From Microbacterium caowuchunii (GTDB lineage Bacteria; Actinomycetota; Actinomycetes; Actinomycetales; Microbacteriaceae): a DNA stretch of 64,000 nt. Within the stretch, counting starts at the first letter, position 1; every line of letters begins with the position of its first letter. Below are positions 9,882 through 18,465 of this stretch, piece after piece. The stretch covers positions 62,001 through 126,000 of the forward strand of contig NZ_CP044231.1 of assembly GCF_008727755.1 (NCBI RefSeq), given 5' to 3'. The notes under the pieces were generated by a model. It was not told where the DNA came from and did not search any database. It saw only the letters and a program-made list of their open reading frames with translations. A program made the position numbers and the translations under genes.

Positions 9882-11164
9882 GCGTCCACCCCGAAGTAGG
9901 CCCGGACGGCGGAGACCCCGTCGATCAGCGCGTCGATGTCGTCCTCGGTCGTGAACACGGATGCGGACGCCCGCACGGAGGCGGTGAGCCCGAATCTGGC
10001 GTGCAGCGGCTTGGCGCAGTGGTGCCCGACGCGCACGGCGATCCCGCGGGCATCCAGGAACTGCCCGACATCGTGCGCGTGGACGCCCTCCACCTCGAAC
10101 GAGGCGATCCCGATCCGCTCCGCGCCGTCCGCGTCGCCGAGCAGCCGGACGCCGGGGATGCCGCGGAGCCCGCTCATCATCCGCCGGCCGATCTCCCGTT
10201 CGTGCGCGTGCACGGCAGCCATCCCGAGTCGGTCGAGATAGCGCGTGGCCGCCGCCAGCGCGACGGCCTGGGACACCGGCTGGGTGCCGGCCTCGAACTT
10301 CTGCGGCGCGGGCAGGAACTCGGATTCGTCGAGCGTCACGGTCGTGACCATCGAGCCGCCGGTGAGGAACGCGGGCAGGGCGTCGAGCACGTCTGTGCGG
10401 CCGTAGAGCGCCCCCACGCCGTACGGGCCCATCATCTTGTGCCCGGAGAATGCGGCGAGATCGACACCGAGCGCAGGCAGGTCGAGCGGAAGGTGCGGCG
10501 CCGACTGGCAGGCGTCCAGCACGGTCAGCCCTCCCACCGCGCGGGCGAGGGCGACCAGGTCCGCGACCGGGTTCACGATGCCCAGCACGTTGGACACGTG
10601 TGTGAAGGCGACGATCCGGGTGCGCTCGCCGATCAGCGCGGCCGCGGCATCCATGTCCAGGGTGCCGTCGTCGTGCACCGGGATGTGGCGCAGCATCGCG
10701 CCGGTGCGGGCGGCGAGCTCCTGCCAGGGGATGAGGTTGGCGTGGTGCTCGATCTCGGTGACCACGATCTCGTCACCCGGTTCCAGGGCGAACCGCGCGC
10801 TCGCAGGCGCGCCGCGACCCGCCGTCGCGTTGCCGATCGCGTAGGCGACGAGGTTGAGGGACATCGTGGCGCCCGAGGTCCAGACGAGGTTCTCCGGTTC
10901 GGTACCCACGAACCCCGCCACGGCCGTGCGGGCGTCCTCGAAGAGCTCGGTCGCCTCGGCGGCGAGCGTGTGCGCGCCGCGGTGCACGGCGGAGTTCGCG
11001 CGGGTGAGGAACGACACCTCGGCGTCGACGACCTCCTGCGGCTTCTGGCTCGTCGCGGCCGAATCCAGGTACACGAGAGGTTCGCCGCCGATCGACTGGT
11101 CCAGGATCGGGAAATCGGCGCGCAGCGCCGCCGCGTCCAGGCGCGGCAGATCGGTCGTACTCAC
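9878..11164 (-). CDS. sufS: Cysteine desulfurase SufS
   Basis: 428 residues from a GTG start. Class V aminotransferase fold of the group II desulfurases. PLP lysine is K243 in FSGHKMMGPYG; H140 and H141 (EIEHHAN) and D217 (LDACQS) contact the cofactor; the catalytic cysteine is C383 in VRVGHHCAKP. It removes sulfur from cysteine and passes it to SufU. sufU overlaps its 3' end by 4 nt. The other suf genes (sufBCD) are not in the window. An APC-type permease gene lies 67 bp upstream in the same direction. Confidence 0.95.
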   Translation of the reverse strand: MSTTDLPRLDAAALRADFPILDQSIGGEPLVYLDSAATSQKPQEVVDAEVSFLTRANSAVHRGAHTLAAEATELFEDARTAVAGFVGTEPENLVWTSGATMSLNLVAYAIGNATAGRGAPASARFALEPGDEIVVTEIEHHANLIPWQELAARTGAMLRHIPVHDDGTLDMDAAAALIGERTRIVAFTHVSNVLGIVNPVADLVALARAVGGLTVLDACQSAPHLPLDLPALGVDLAAFSGHKMMGPYGVGALYGRTDVLDALPAFLTGGSMVTTVTLDESEFLPAPQKFEAGTQPVSQAVALAAATRYLDRLGMAAVHAHEREIGRRMMSGLRGIPGVRLLGDADGAERIGIASFEVEGVHAHDVGQFLDARGIAVRVGHHCAKPLHARFGLTASVRASASVFTTEDDIDALIDGVSAVRAYFGVDA

Positions 11165-11231
11165 CCCTCCAGGCTAGTTCCGTCGTGGCGTCCGCGGGTC
11201 CGTCGCGGCGTCCGGACGAGCGCCCGAGCCC

Positions 11232-13268
11232 TCAGACCCGCTCGCCGGTGCGCTGCTGGCCCGGCAGGGGGCGCGACCGCCGCCCGTAGATCAGTTCCGA
11301 GGAATCCAGCAACCAGGGCACGAGGGCGATGGTCACCCCGTGCACGAGCATGAGCTGCGCGGCGATCCGCCGGGAGCGCCGGTTGTGCAGCAGTGACTCC
11401 CACCAGTGCCCGACGATGTACTGCGGCAGGTACACCGTCACCAGGGAGGCGCCGTGCTTCTCCCGGTACTTCTGGATGAACTCGACGATGGGTGTCGCGT
11501 AGGTGCGGTACGGGGACTCCAGGATGACCAGCGGCACCGTCATCCCGTGGGCGGTCCACTCCTCCTGCACCTCGTGCCCGGACTCCGCGGTGGCCGCCAC
11601 ATGCAGAGCGATCGTCCTGTCGTGGCGGGCCGCGACCGCGTAGTCGAGCGCCTTCGCCGCGGGCTTCTGCAGCCGGCCGACGAGCACGATCGCGAGATCA
11701 CCGGATGCCCCGAAATGCGTGTCGTCGTCGAACGCGATCTCCTGCTCGACGTCGCGGTAGTAGCGGCTCACTCCCACCATCAGGAGCGAGAGGATCGGGA
11801 TGGCGAGGAACACGAGCCAGGCGCCGTGGGTGAACTTCGTCACCGTGACGATCAGGAAGACCGCGGCGGTGAGGGCGGCGCCGAGCGAGTTGATCACCAG
11901 GCCGGACAGGATGTCGCGCCGATCCGCGACCGGACGCCCCGACTGGACGGCGCCACCGCGCCGGAGCGAAGCGAGCTCGCGCAGCCAGTGGCGCACCATC
12001 CCGAGCTGACCGAGGGAGAACGACACGAAGACGCCGATGATGTAGAGCTGGATGAGGGTGGTCAGATTCGCCTGCGAGACGACCAGGACCAGGATGGCGG
12101 CGGCACCCAGGATGATCATGCCGTTCGAGAACACGAGGCGGTCGCCGCGGGTGTTGAGCGCCTTCGGCGCGTAACCGTCGCGGGCGAGCGCCGCCCCGAG
12201 CAGCGGGAACCCGTTGAACGCCGTGTTGGCGGCGAGCAGCAGAACGCACGCCGTGGCCGCCTGGATGACGAAGAAGAGCACGGAGCCGCCGCCGAACGTG
12301 GCCGCGGCGATCTGCGCCATGAGGCTCGGCTGCGGCTGGTCCGCGCAGTCGAATCCGATGAGATCGCAGGGGTTCTCGGCGTAGTGGACGCCGGTCACCA
12401 GGGCCAGCAGGGTGAGGCCGGAGAACAGCAGCACCGACGTGAGTCCCATGACGGTCAGCGTCACCTGGGCGTTCCGCACCTTCGGGCGACGGAAGGCGGG
12501 GACGCCGTTCGAGATGGCCTCGACCCCCGTCAGCGCGGAGCAGCCGCTCGAGAAGGCGCGCAGCACCAGCAGGATGACCGCGGCCTGACCCAGGCTGTCG
12601 GCCTCGACGGTGTACCCGGCGCTGGAGGCGACGGGGGCGTCGCCGGCGATCCAGCGGACGACGCCGACGACGATCATCAGCGCCACCGAACCGATGAAGA
12701 TGTAGGTCGGCAGGGCGAACGCGCGCGAGGCCTCGCGGACTCCGCGGAGGTTCACCACGATGATCAGGATGACGAAGCCGACCGCCAGCTCCACCCGCCA
12801 GGGATGCAGCACCGGCAGCGCCGAGATGATGTTGTCGACGCCGGACGCGACCGAGACGGCGACGGTGAGGATGTAGTCCACCAGTAGTGCGGACGCCACC
12901 ACCACGCCGGGGATCTCCCCGAGGTTCTTCCTGGCCACCTCGTAGTCGCCTCCGCCGGAGGGGTACGCCTTGATCAGCTGCCGGTAGGACAGCACGACCA
13001 CGACGAGCAGCACCACGACCGCCGCCGCGACCCAGGGGGTGAAGGAGAGGAAGGAGATCCCGCCGATCAGCAGGATCATCACCAGCTCCTGCGGAGCGTA
13101 GGCGACGGACGACAACGCATCCGAGGCGAAGATCGGCAGCGCCATCCGCTTGCGGAGGAGATGATCGTCGCCGTCCGAGGAGGCCAGCGGGTCGCCGATC
13201 AGGAGACGTTTGACGAGGGGGGATTCAGGAGCCGGTTCTTCGGCGTCACGTGCCACGGCGGGCGACAC
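11232..13268 (-). CDS. APC-superfamily permease (amino acid/organocation or potassium type)
   Basis: 678 residues, GTG start. An N-terminal region of about 45 residues is followed by about 12 hydrophobic segments running from 47 to 470, beginning FASDALSSVAYAPQELVMILL, a typical unwound TM1 region of the APC fold, then a cytoplasmic tail of roughly 200 residues (DDTHFGASGDLAIVLVGRLQKPAAKALDYAVAARHDRTIALH) that looks like a universal-stress-protein-like domain. Long APC permeases with this tail are common in actinobacteria and are usually annotated as amino-acid permeases, although KUP- or KimA-like potassium uptake is an alternative. KimA-type transport fits the tail well. Substrate not determined. 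Confidence 0.85.
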   Translation of the reverse strand: MSPAVARDAEEPAPESPLVKRLLIGDPLASSDGDDHLLRKRMALPIFASDALSSVAYAPQELVMILLIGGISFLSFTPWVAAAVVVLLVVVVLSYRQLIKAYPSGGGDYEVARKNLGEIPGVVVASALLVDYILTVAVSVASGVDNIISALPVLHPWRVELAVGFVILIIVVNLRGVREASRAFALPTYIFIGSVALMIVVGVVRWIAGDAPVASSAGYTVEADSLGQAAVILLVLRAFSSGCSALTGVEAISNGVPAFRRPKVRNAQVTLTVMGLTSVLLFSGLTLLALVTGVHYAENPCDLIGFDCADQPQPSLMAQIAAATFGGGSVLFFVIQAATACVLLLAANTAFNGFPLLGAALARDGYAPKALNTRGDRLVFSNGMIILGAAAILVLVVSQANLTTLIQLYIIGVFVSFSLGQLGMVRHWLRELASLRRGGAVQSGRPVADRRDILSGLVINSLGAALTAAVFLIVTVTKFTHGAWLVFLAIPILSLLMVGVSRYYRDVEQEIAFDDDTHFGASGDLAIVLVGRLQKPAAKALDYAVAARHDRTIALHVAATAESGHEVQEEWTAHGMTVPLVILESPYRTYATPIVEFIQKYREKHGASLVTVYLPQYIVGHWWESLLHNRRSRRIAAQLMLVHGVTIALVPWLLDSSELIYGRRSRPLPGQQRTGERV

Positions 13269-13645
13269 TACGCCGCCCGGCAGGGCTGCGCAATGGCCAT
13301 CCGCCGTGTCGCTCCCGAGGTGCCCTGTGGGTGCGCGCGGCGCGGCGGCTGCCGCCGGTTCGGGGTATCGGCGGCATTCGTCTTGCGGCTACCGGGCGGC
13401 CCTCGTTCCGGGGTGCCGGCGGCCTCCGTGGTGGGGTGCCGGCGGCCTCGTCGCGGGGGTGCCTGCGACGTCCGTGGGTGGGGGCGCCGTGGGCGACCGC
13501 GTCGGTGTGCCATGGGCACCCGTCTTGGGTGCCGTGGGCGTCCACGCCGATGCGCTGGGTGTCCACACCATCGCGGCATCAACGGCATCCGCGGGTGGCG
13601 CCGTGGGCGACGTCCCGGGTCCGCATCCTCACCTACCATCGACGC
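13269..13645. other. Non-coding stretch between divergent membrane-protein genes, with imperfect direct repeats
   Basis: 377 bp without a plausible gene. Two copies of GGGGTGCCGGCGGCCTC (13410-13426, 13433-13449) lie 23 bp apart, and looser copies of GGCGCCGTGGGCGACC follow near 13483 and 13599. All six frames are open here because of high GC, but translation gives low-complexity Arg/Pro/Gly sequence. Confidence 0.5.
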
Positions 13646-14362
13646 ATGTACCTGCCCGATCGCCGGATCGCCCTCGTCTTCCGGGTCCTGTCGATCGCCG
13701 TGATCGTCTGGGGTGTCGGCCGGGTGAGCGGCGTCTGGGACGGACGGCCGAACGCGGTGCAGTTCCTCTACTTCACGGTGCTCAGCAACCTGCTGTGCCT
13801 GGGCTGGTTCGCGGCGCTCGCGGTCCGCACCATCCGGGACCTGCGCGCCGGCGGCCCGCGCGGGTGGTCGGCGCCCTCACCGCGGTTCGCGGCAGCCGTG
13901 ATGTTCGTGATCACCGTGACGATGCTCATCTACCTCGTCGTGCTCGTGCCGGAGACCTTCACCCAGGGCAACGACTACGTGCCGTTCACGCTCACCGACA
14001 ACCTCGTGCACATCATCACGCCCTGCCTGACGATCGCGGACTGGCTGTTGTTCGTGCCGAAGGGGTGGGTCCGCCCGCTCGATCCGGTGCTGTGGGCGCT
14101 CATCCCGTATGCGTATCTGGCGTTCGCCTTCGTCTACGGCGCCGCCGGCGGCGTCTTCGGGGGTGGTACCCGTTATCCGTATCCCTTCATGGATCTCGAC
14201 CGCAACGGACTGGTCGGGGTCGTGCTGTGGATCGTGGGTCTGACGATCGCCCTGGAGATCGTGGCCTACGCGTACTTCGCCATCGACCGGCTGCTCGGGG
14301 CCGCCGCCCGCCGGTGGGGTATCCCGCGTGAGCCCGTGATGCCGCAGCGGGTCATCCCGTAG
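13646..14362 (+). CDS. Pr6Pr-family integral membrane protein
   Basis: 238 residues from ATG 13646 (MYLPDRRIAL). The family signature YFTVLSNLL is at 42-50, followed by the second-helix region and TDNLVHIITPCLTIADWLLF (about 118-137). Six hydrophobic segments are recognisable. Family members are common in actinobacteria and lactic acid bacteria; function is unknown. The frame extends upstream to 13250, but that portion is low-complexity and precedes no ribosome site. The gene is transcribed divergently from the APC permease and followed by an 867-bp repeat-filled gap. Confidence 0.85.
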   Translation: MYLPDRRIALVFRVLSIAVIVWGVGRVSGVWDGRPNAVQFLYFTVLSNLLCLGWFAALAVRTIRDLRAGGPRGWSAPSPRFAAAVMFVITVTMLIYLVVLVPETFTQGNDYVPFTLTDNLVHIITPCLTIADWLLFVPKGWVRPLDPVLWALIPYAYLAFAFVYGAAGGVFGGGTRYPYPFMDLDRNGLVGVVLWIVGLTIALEIVAYAYFAIDRLLGAAARRWGIPREPVMPQRVIP

Positions 14363-14430
14363 CTGGCCCTCCTGCCCCGGTGCCCGCGCCGGTGGCCGTG
14401 CCGTGACTGTTCCGGTGGCCGTGTGCGGCC

Positions 14431-14504
14431 GGCACAACTCCGGCGGATCCGGGTCTTGCAGCCCGTGGATCGGCAGGCCGAACCCCGATTGCAGGAGTTG
14501 TGCC
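14431..14504. repeat. Palindromic repeat, family 2, copy 1
   Basis: Arms GGCACAACTCC and GGAGTTGTGCC are perfect complements and enclose a GC-rich 52-nt centre that ends in CGATTGCA. Confidence 0.8.
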
Positions 14505-14620
14505 TCTCGTGGCCGGCCCGTGGGTGGTTGCCGCCGGTGGGTGGTTGCTGGCTGCCGGGCCGCCGGCTGCCGGTTCCGGGCCGGGCGCGGGGTCCGCGGG
14601 CCTGATGGTCGCTCGGCGGC

Positions 14621-14693
14621 AGCAGAACTCCGGCACTCCCGGGCCCCGGGGCCGTGGATCCGGCTCCACCGGGCGGATTGCCGGAGTTGTGCT
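14621..14693. repeat. Palindromic repeat, family 2, copy 2
   Basis: Ends AGCAGAACTCCGG and CCGGAGTTGTGCT pair with one mismatch; the centre has the shared GTGGATC and GGGCGGATTG blocks. Confidence 0.75.
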
Positions 14694-14815
14694 GGCTGCG
14701 GTGGGGTGGTCGGCGGCCGTGGCCCGGTGCCGGGACGGCGGCCCTGGGTGGTTGCTGTCGGCCGGGTTGGTCTGCGGCGGTCCGGGCGGTGTCCCGGCTC
14801 GGGGTCCGCGTGCCT

Positions 14816-14888
14816 GGCATAACTCCGGCGGTCCTGGGCCTCGGGGATCGGGGAGCAGCCACACCGGGAGGATTGCAGGATTTGTGCC
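14816..14888. repeat. Palindromic repeat, family 2, copy 3
   Basis: Ends GGCATAACTCC and GGATTTGTGCC, two changes from a perfect pair; the centre again carries GGATCGG and GGATTGCA. Confidence 0.7.
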
Positions 14889-15058
14889 CCTGATGGCGGC
14901 TCGGTGGGTGGTCGCTGCCCGTCCGCGGGCCGGCTGCCCGGCTCCGGGACGGCGGCCCGGCGGCTCGCGAACGGCGGCCCGGTAGCGCCCGGCCCTGGGG
15001 CGGCGGTGGTTCGCGGGCATTAGGACGGCAGCACGGCGCGGGGCCCGCGTTAGCCCGC

Positions 15059-15129
15059 GCACAACTCCTGCAGTCCGGGGCCCTGCGGGTCGCGGATCGG
15101 CAGTACCGGGCGGATTGCAGGAGTTGTGC
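15059..15129. repeat. Palindromic repeat, family 2, copy 4
   Basis: Best-preserved copy: 14-bp perfect arms GCACAACTCCTGCA and TGCAGGAGTTGTGC. The centre contains GGCCCTGCGGGTCGCGGATC and CCGGGCGGAT. Confidence 0.85.
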
Positions 15130-15229
15130 CGGTCCGGGTAGCGGGGCGGTGGCGGGCGGGCGGGCGCCGGCGGGGCGCCTGCGCCCGGACGAGCGCCGGC
15201 GGGTGGGCGCGCCCGGGAGGGGCGGGCGG

Positions 15230-16444
15230 TCAGCCGAGCCACTCCCGCGCCGCCACGACGAGGGCTTCGACGCCCCGTTCGATCGTCGGATGGAGGACCG
15301 GAGCGAAGAACGGGGAGTGGTTGGTCGGCACGTCGCGATCGACCGTGCCGGCGGCCGTCGCCCGAGCGAAGAGTTCCGGATCCACCCCGCCCCAGAACCA
15401 GAAGACGAGCGGTGCGCCGGAATCGCGGGCGAACCACGAGACGTCCTCGCTGCCGGTGAACATGCCGGGGTCGATGACGGCGTGCTCCCCGAACTCCCGG
15501 CGGAACGCGGTCGTGACGCGGTCGGTCGCGGCCAGGTCGTTGATCGTCGGCGGCAGGGTGTGGTCGGTGACGATCGTGGGTGGCTGCTCGGCCCCGGATG
15601 CGGCCGCCTCCGCGCGGACGACGCGCTCCACCTTCTCCAGCACGCGATCTCGCGCGGCGTCGTCCGGGTAGCGCAGGCTGAGCTGCAGCGTCGCCTCGGC
15701 GGGGATGATGTTGTGTTTCAGCCCCGCATGGATGGAGCCGACGGTGACCACCGCCACGTCGCGCGGGTCCACCTCCCGGGAGACGATCGTCTGCAGGCGC
15801 ATGATGGTCGCTGCGGCCATCGCGATCGGATCGATCGTCGCGTGCGGGCGCGACCCGTGCCCGCCCCGACCGTGCAGCGTGACCGTCAGCCCGTCGGAGG
15901 CGGACATCTGCGTCCCCGGGCGTACCCCGATCATCCCGGCCGGGAGCGGAGTCAGGTGCTGACCGAGCACGACATCGGGGGCCGGGAACCGCTCGAGCAC
16001 ACCGTCGGCGATCATCGCCTGAGCGCCCGCGCCGAACTCCTCCGCGGGCTGGAAGACGGCGACCACCGTGCCGGACCACTCCGTGCGTGAGGCGGCCAGA
16101 CGCTCCAGTGCGCCGAGAAGTGCGGTGACGTGCATGTCGTGCCCGCAGGCGTGCATCACCGGCACCGCGGCTCCGGACGGATCGACGCCACGCGCCGTGC
16201 TCGCATAGTCCAGGCCGGTGCGCTCCTCCACCGGGAGGGCGTCCATGTCCGCCCGCAGCCAGACGACGGGGCCTTCTTCGTTGCGGAGCACGGCGACGAC
16301 GCCGGTGCGGCCGACGCCCTCCTCGAAGGGGATGCCGAGCGCCGTCAGCGCGCGCGTGACGACCCCCGCCGTGCGGGTCTCCTGGAACGACAGCTCGGGA
16401 TGGCGGTGCAGGTCGATGTACAGCGCTTCGAGGTCGATTCCCAT
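15230..16444 (-). CDS. M20 family amidohydrolase (hippurate/N-acyl amino acid hydrolase type)
   Basis: 404 residues, ATG 16444. Peptidase M20D signature: DLHRHPELSFQE at 11-22, LRADMDALP at 63-71, the metal-binding HACGHDMHV near 98, catalytic Glu-Glu in QPAEEFGAGA near 133, and HGRGGHGSRPHATIDPI in the lid domain. These are two-metal enzymes that cleave N-acyl amino acids (hippurate, IAA-amino acids, N-acetyl-diaminopimelate). Exact substrate not determinable from sequence. The gene is divergent from an FAD monooxygenase, with a shared 144-bp promoter region. Confidence 0.9.
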   Translation of the reverse strand: MGIDLEALYIDLHRHPELSFQETRTAGVVTRALTALGIPFEEGVGRTGVVAVLRNEEGPVVWLRADMDALPVEERTGLDYASTARGVDPSGAAVPVMHACGHDMHVTALLGALERLAASRTEWSGTVVAVFQPAEEFGAGAQAMIADGVLERFPAPDVVLGQHLTPLPAGMIGVRPGTQMSASDGLTVTLHGRGGHGSRPHATIDPIAMAAATIMRLQTIVSREVDPRDVAVVTVGSIHAGLKHNIIPAEATLQLSLRYPDDAARDRVLEKVERVVRAEAAASGAEQPPTIVTDHTLPPTINDLAATDRVTTAFRREFGEHAVIDPGMFTGSEDVSWFARDSGAPLVFWFWGGVDPELFARATAAGTVDRDVPTNHSPFFAPVLHPTIERGVEALVVAAREWLG

Positions 16445-16510
16445 GCGCCGACCCTACTCGGCCGGTGCGGCGCCCGGCTCGGCGCCCGGCTCGGCGGCTG
16501 AAGGCATCAA

Positions 16511-16537
16511 GACTTTGTGCACTATTCGTTCAAAGTC
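16511..16537. promoter_or_regulatory. Inverted repeat, candidate operator for the FAD monooxygenase gene
   Basis: GACTTTG (16511-16517) and CAAAGTC (16531-16537) are perfect complements 13 nt apart, in a locally AT-richer stretch 52 bp upstream of the monooxygenase ATG. A TATTGT box that could be a -10 follows at 16541. Which regulator binds is unknown; none is encoded next to it. Confidence 0.45.
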
Positions 16538-16588
16538 GATTATTGTGAGTGGAGTCAACACCGATCACTAACCGCCGTGAGGACGCCA

Positions 16589-18400
16589 ATGACTGCTTTC
16601 ACCGACATCATCGGAACAGCCGACCAACGGGACACGGAGGCGGCGGGTTCGGAGTTCGACACGGACGTCCTCGTCGTCGGTGCCGGCCCCACGGGCGCGG
16701 CCACCGCACTCGCCCTCGCGACGTACGGGACGCGGGTCATGATGATCTCGCAGTGGTCGTGGCTGGCCAACACGCCGCGCGCCCACATCACGAACCTCCG
16801 TGCGGTCGAGGTGCTCCGGGACCTGGGCGTGGAAGAGGAAGCCAAGCTGTTCGCGCTTCCGTGGGACGAGATGGGTGACACGCTCTTCACGACGTCGCTC
16901 GCCGGACCGGAGGTCGCGCGGCTGCAAACGTGGGGCACCGGCGACGAGCGCGCCGGCGACTACATCACCTCGAGCCCGTGCCGCATGCTCGATCTGCCGC
17001 AGACGCTTCTCGAGCCGGTCCTGGTCAAGAAGGCGGCCGAACGCGGAACCAAGGTCGCATTCTCCACCCGGTATCTCGGGCACACCCAGGACGAGCGAGG
17101 CGTCTCGGTCCGCCTGCTCGACCGGACGTCCGGGAACGAGTACACCGTGCGCGCTCGCTACCTTGTCGGCGCGGACGGCGCGAAGAGTCAGATCGCCGAA
17201 GAGATCGGTCTGGAGTACGAGGGACACCTCGCCCGCGCGGGAACCGTGTATGTGCGGTTCCGCGGAGACCTGTCGAAGTACGTGGCGCACCGGCCCAGCG
17301 TCCTGCACTGGATCCTGAATCCGGCGGCCTCGTTCGGTGAGATCGGCATGGGCCTGCTGCGTTGCGTGCGCCCCTGGAACGAGTGGATCGCCGGCTGGGG
17401 CTTCGACAAGGCGGCCGGTGAGCCCGAGCTGACCGAAGACCAGATGCGTGATCAGATCCGGACGCTGGTCGGGGACCCCGATTTCGATCCCGAGATCGAA
17501 GGGCTCTCCACCTGGTACGTCAACCAGCAGCACGCCCTCGGGATGTCCAAGGGACGCGTGTTCTGCGGAGGCGACGCCACGCACCGGCACCCGCCGAGCA
17601 ACGGCCTCGGATCGAACACCTGCATCCAGGACGCCTTCAACCTCGCGTGGAAGCTGGCGTATGTCGTGCGCGGTGATGCCGGTCCCGGCCTGCTCGAAAG
17701 CTACAGCGACGAGCGGGTCCCGGTCGGCGCGCAGATCGTGGCACGTGCGAACAGGTCGCGTATCGAATACGCCGACCTGCGCGCCTGCTTCGACACGGAC
17801 GCCGGCGACGGCACGCGTTCTGCCGAGGCGGCGCTCGAGCGACTGCAGGCGACGACGCCCGAGGGCGCCGAGCTGCGTGCCCGCCTGGTCCAGGCAATCG
17901 ACCTGAAGAACTACGAGTACAACGCGCAGGGCGTGGAGATGAACCAGCGGTACGTGAGTTCGGCTGTCGTGCCGGACGAGTCCGCCGGGGATGAGGTGTT
18001 CGCCCGCGACCCCGAGCTGTACGTGCAGCCGACGACCCGGCCGGGCGCGAAGCTCCCGCACGCGTGGCTGGTCGACCGTACCGGGCACCGCACGTCGACC
18101 CTCGACGTCGTCGGGAAGGGCTCCTTCGCATTGATCACCGGGCTCTCCGGCACGGCGTGGCAGAGCGCGGCGAACGAGCTCGGCCTGCCGTTCCTGCGCA
18201 CGATCGTGGTCGGCGAGGTCGACTACCAGGACCCGTACGGCTACTGGGCCAAGGCCCGGGAGGTCGCGGAGGCGGGAGCGATCCTGGTGCGCCCGGACGG
18301 ATATGTCGCGTGGCGGCAGGTGGATGCGGTGTGGGACGCGACCGTGGCCGGAGAACTCCTGCGGGGTGCGCTCGGTCGGGTCCTCGATCGCGCCCTCTGA
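16589..18400 (+). CDS. FAD-dependent aromatic monooxygenase (TfdB/phenol hydroxylase-like)
   Basis: 603 residues from ATG 16589 (MTAFTDIIGT). The group A flavoprotein fold is clear: dinucleotide-binding VLVVGAGPTGAATALALATYG (about 27-47) and the second FAD motif GGDATHRHPPSNGLGSNTCIQDAFNLAWKLA (near 330-360), where the HPPSNGLGSNT part matches 2,4-dichlorophenol 6-monooxygenase TfdB. A thioredoxin-like C-terminal domain (about 470-603) is typical of this group. It would hydroxylate a phenol-like ring using NAD(P)H and O2. It stands alone at the left edge of the catabolic region, ahead of a strong terminator. It is too long and too TfdB-like to be called an HpxO urate hydroxylase. Confidence 0.88.
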   Translation: MTAFTDIIGTADQRDTEAAGSEFDTDVLVVGAGPTGAATALALATYGTRVMMISQWSWLANTPRAHITNLRAVEVLRDLGVEEEAKLFALPWDEMGDTLFTTSLAGPEVARLQTWGTGDERAGDYITSSPCRMLDLPQTLLEPVLVKKAAERGTKVAFSTRYLGHTQDERGVSVRLLDRTSGNEYTVRARYLVGADGAKSQIAEEIGLEYEGHLARAGTVYVRFRGDLSKYVAHRPSVLHWILNPAASFGEIGMGLLRCVRPWNEWIAGWGFDKAAGEPELTEDQMRDQIRTLVGDPDFDPEIEGLSTWYVNQQHALGMSKGRVFCGGDATHRHPPSNGLGSNTCIQDAFNLAWKLAYVVRGDAGPGLLESYSDERVPVGAQIVARANRSRIEYADLRACFDTDAGDGTRSAEAALERLQATTPEGAELRARLVQAIDLKNYEYNAQGVEMNQRYVSSAVVPDESAGDEVFARDPELYVQPTTRPGAKLPHAWLVDRTGHRTSTLDVVGKGSFALITGLSGTAWQSAANELGLPFLRTIVVGEVDYQDPYGYWAKAREVAEAGAILVRPDGYVAWRQVDAVWDATVAGELLRGALGRVLDRAL

Positions 18401-18402
18401 CG

Positions 18403-18448
18403 AACGACGAGTGGGTGGGTCGCCGTGGCGACCCACCCACTCGTCGTT
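18403..18448. terminator. Long perfect hairpin, bidirectional terminator
   Basis: Two 21-bp perfect arms (18403-18423 and 18428-18448, beginning AACGACGAGTGGGTGGG) with a 4-nt CGTG loop, followed by TTTC. Placed between converging genes (monooxygenase and alpha-glucosidase), so it can stop both. Confidence 0.85.
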
Positions 18449-18465
18449 TCGATGATGTCTCGACG

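Larger units (their letters stand above)
14363..15229. other. 867-bp non-coding region carrying four palindromic repeats (family 2)
   Basis: No convincing gene on either strand. It contains four copies of the AACTCC-type palindrome (14431-14504, 14621-14693, 14816-14888, 15059-15129), spaced by 116, 122 and 170 bp, and G/C-rich filler with loose similarity among units such as GTGGGTGGTTGCTG. Downstream genes converge on the region from both sides (Pr6Pr gene ends at 14362, M20 gene ends at 15230). Confidence 0.7.

Noticed and set aside
14431..15129. CRISPR-like array
   Set aside because: The units are palindromic 71-74 bp elements with imperfect arms and unequal spacing; there are no identical direct repeats with unique spacers and no cas genes.
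16589..18400. HpxO-like urate hydroxylase
   Set aside because: Length (603) and the HPPSNGLGSNT motif fit TfdB/phenol hydroxylases; HpxO-type enzymes are near 385 residues and lack the C-terminal thioredoxin-like domain.
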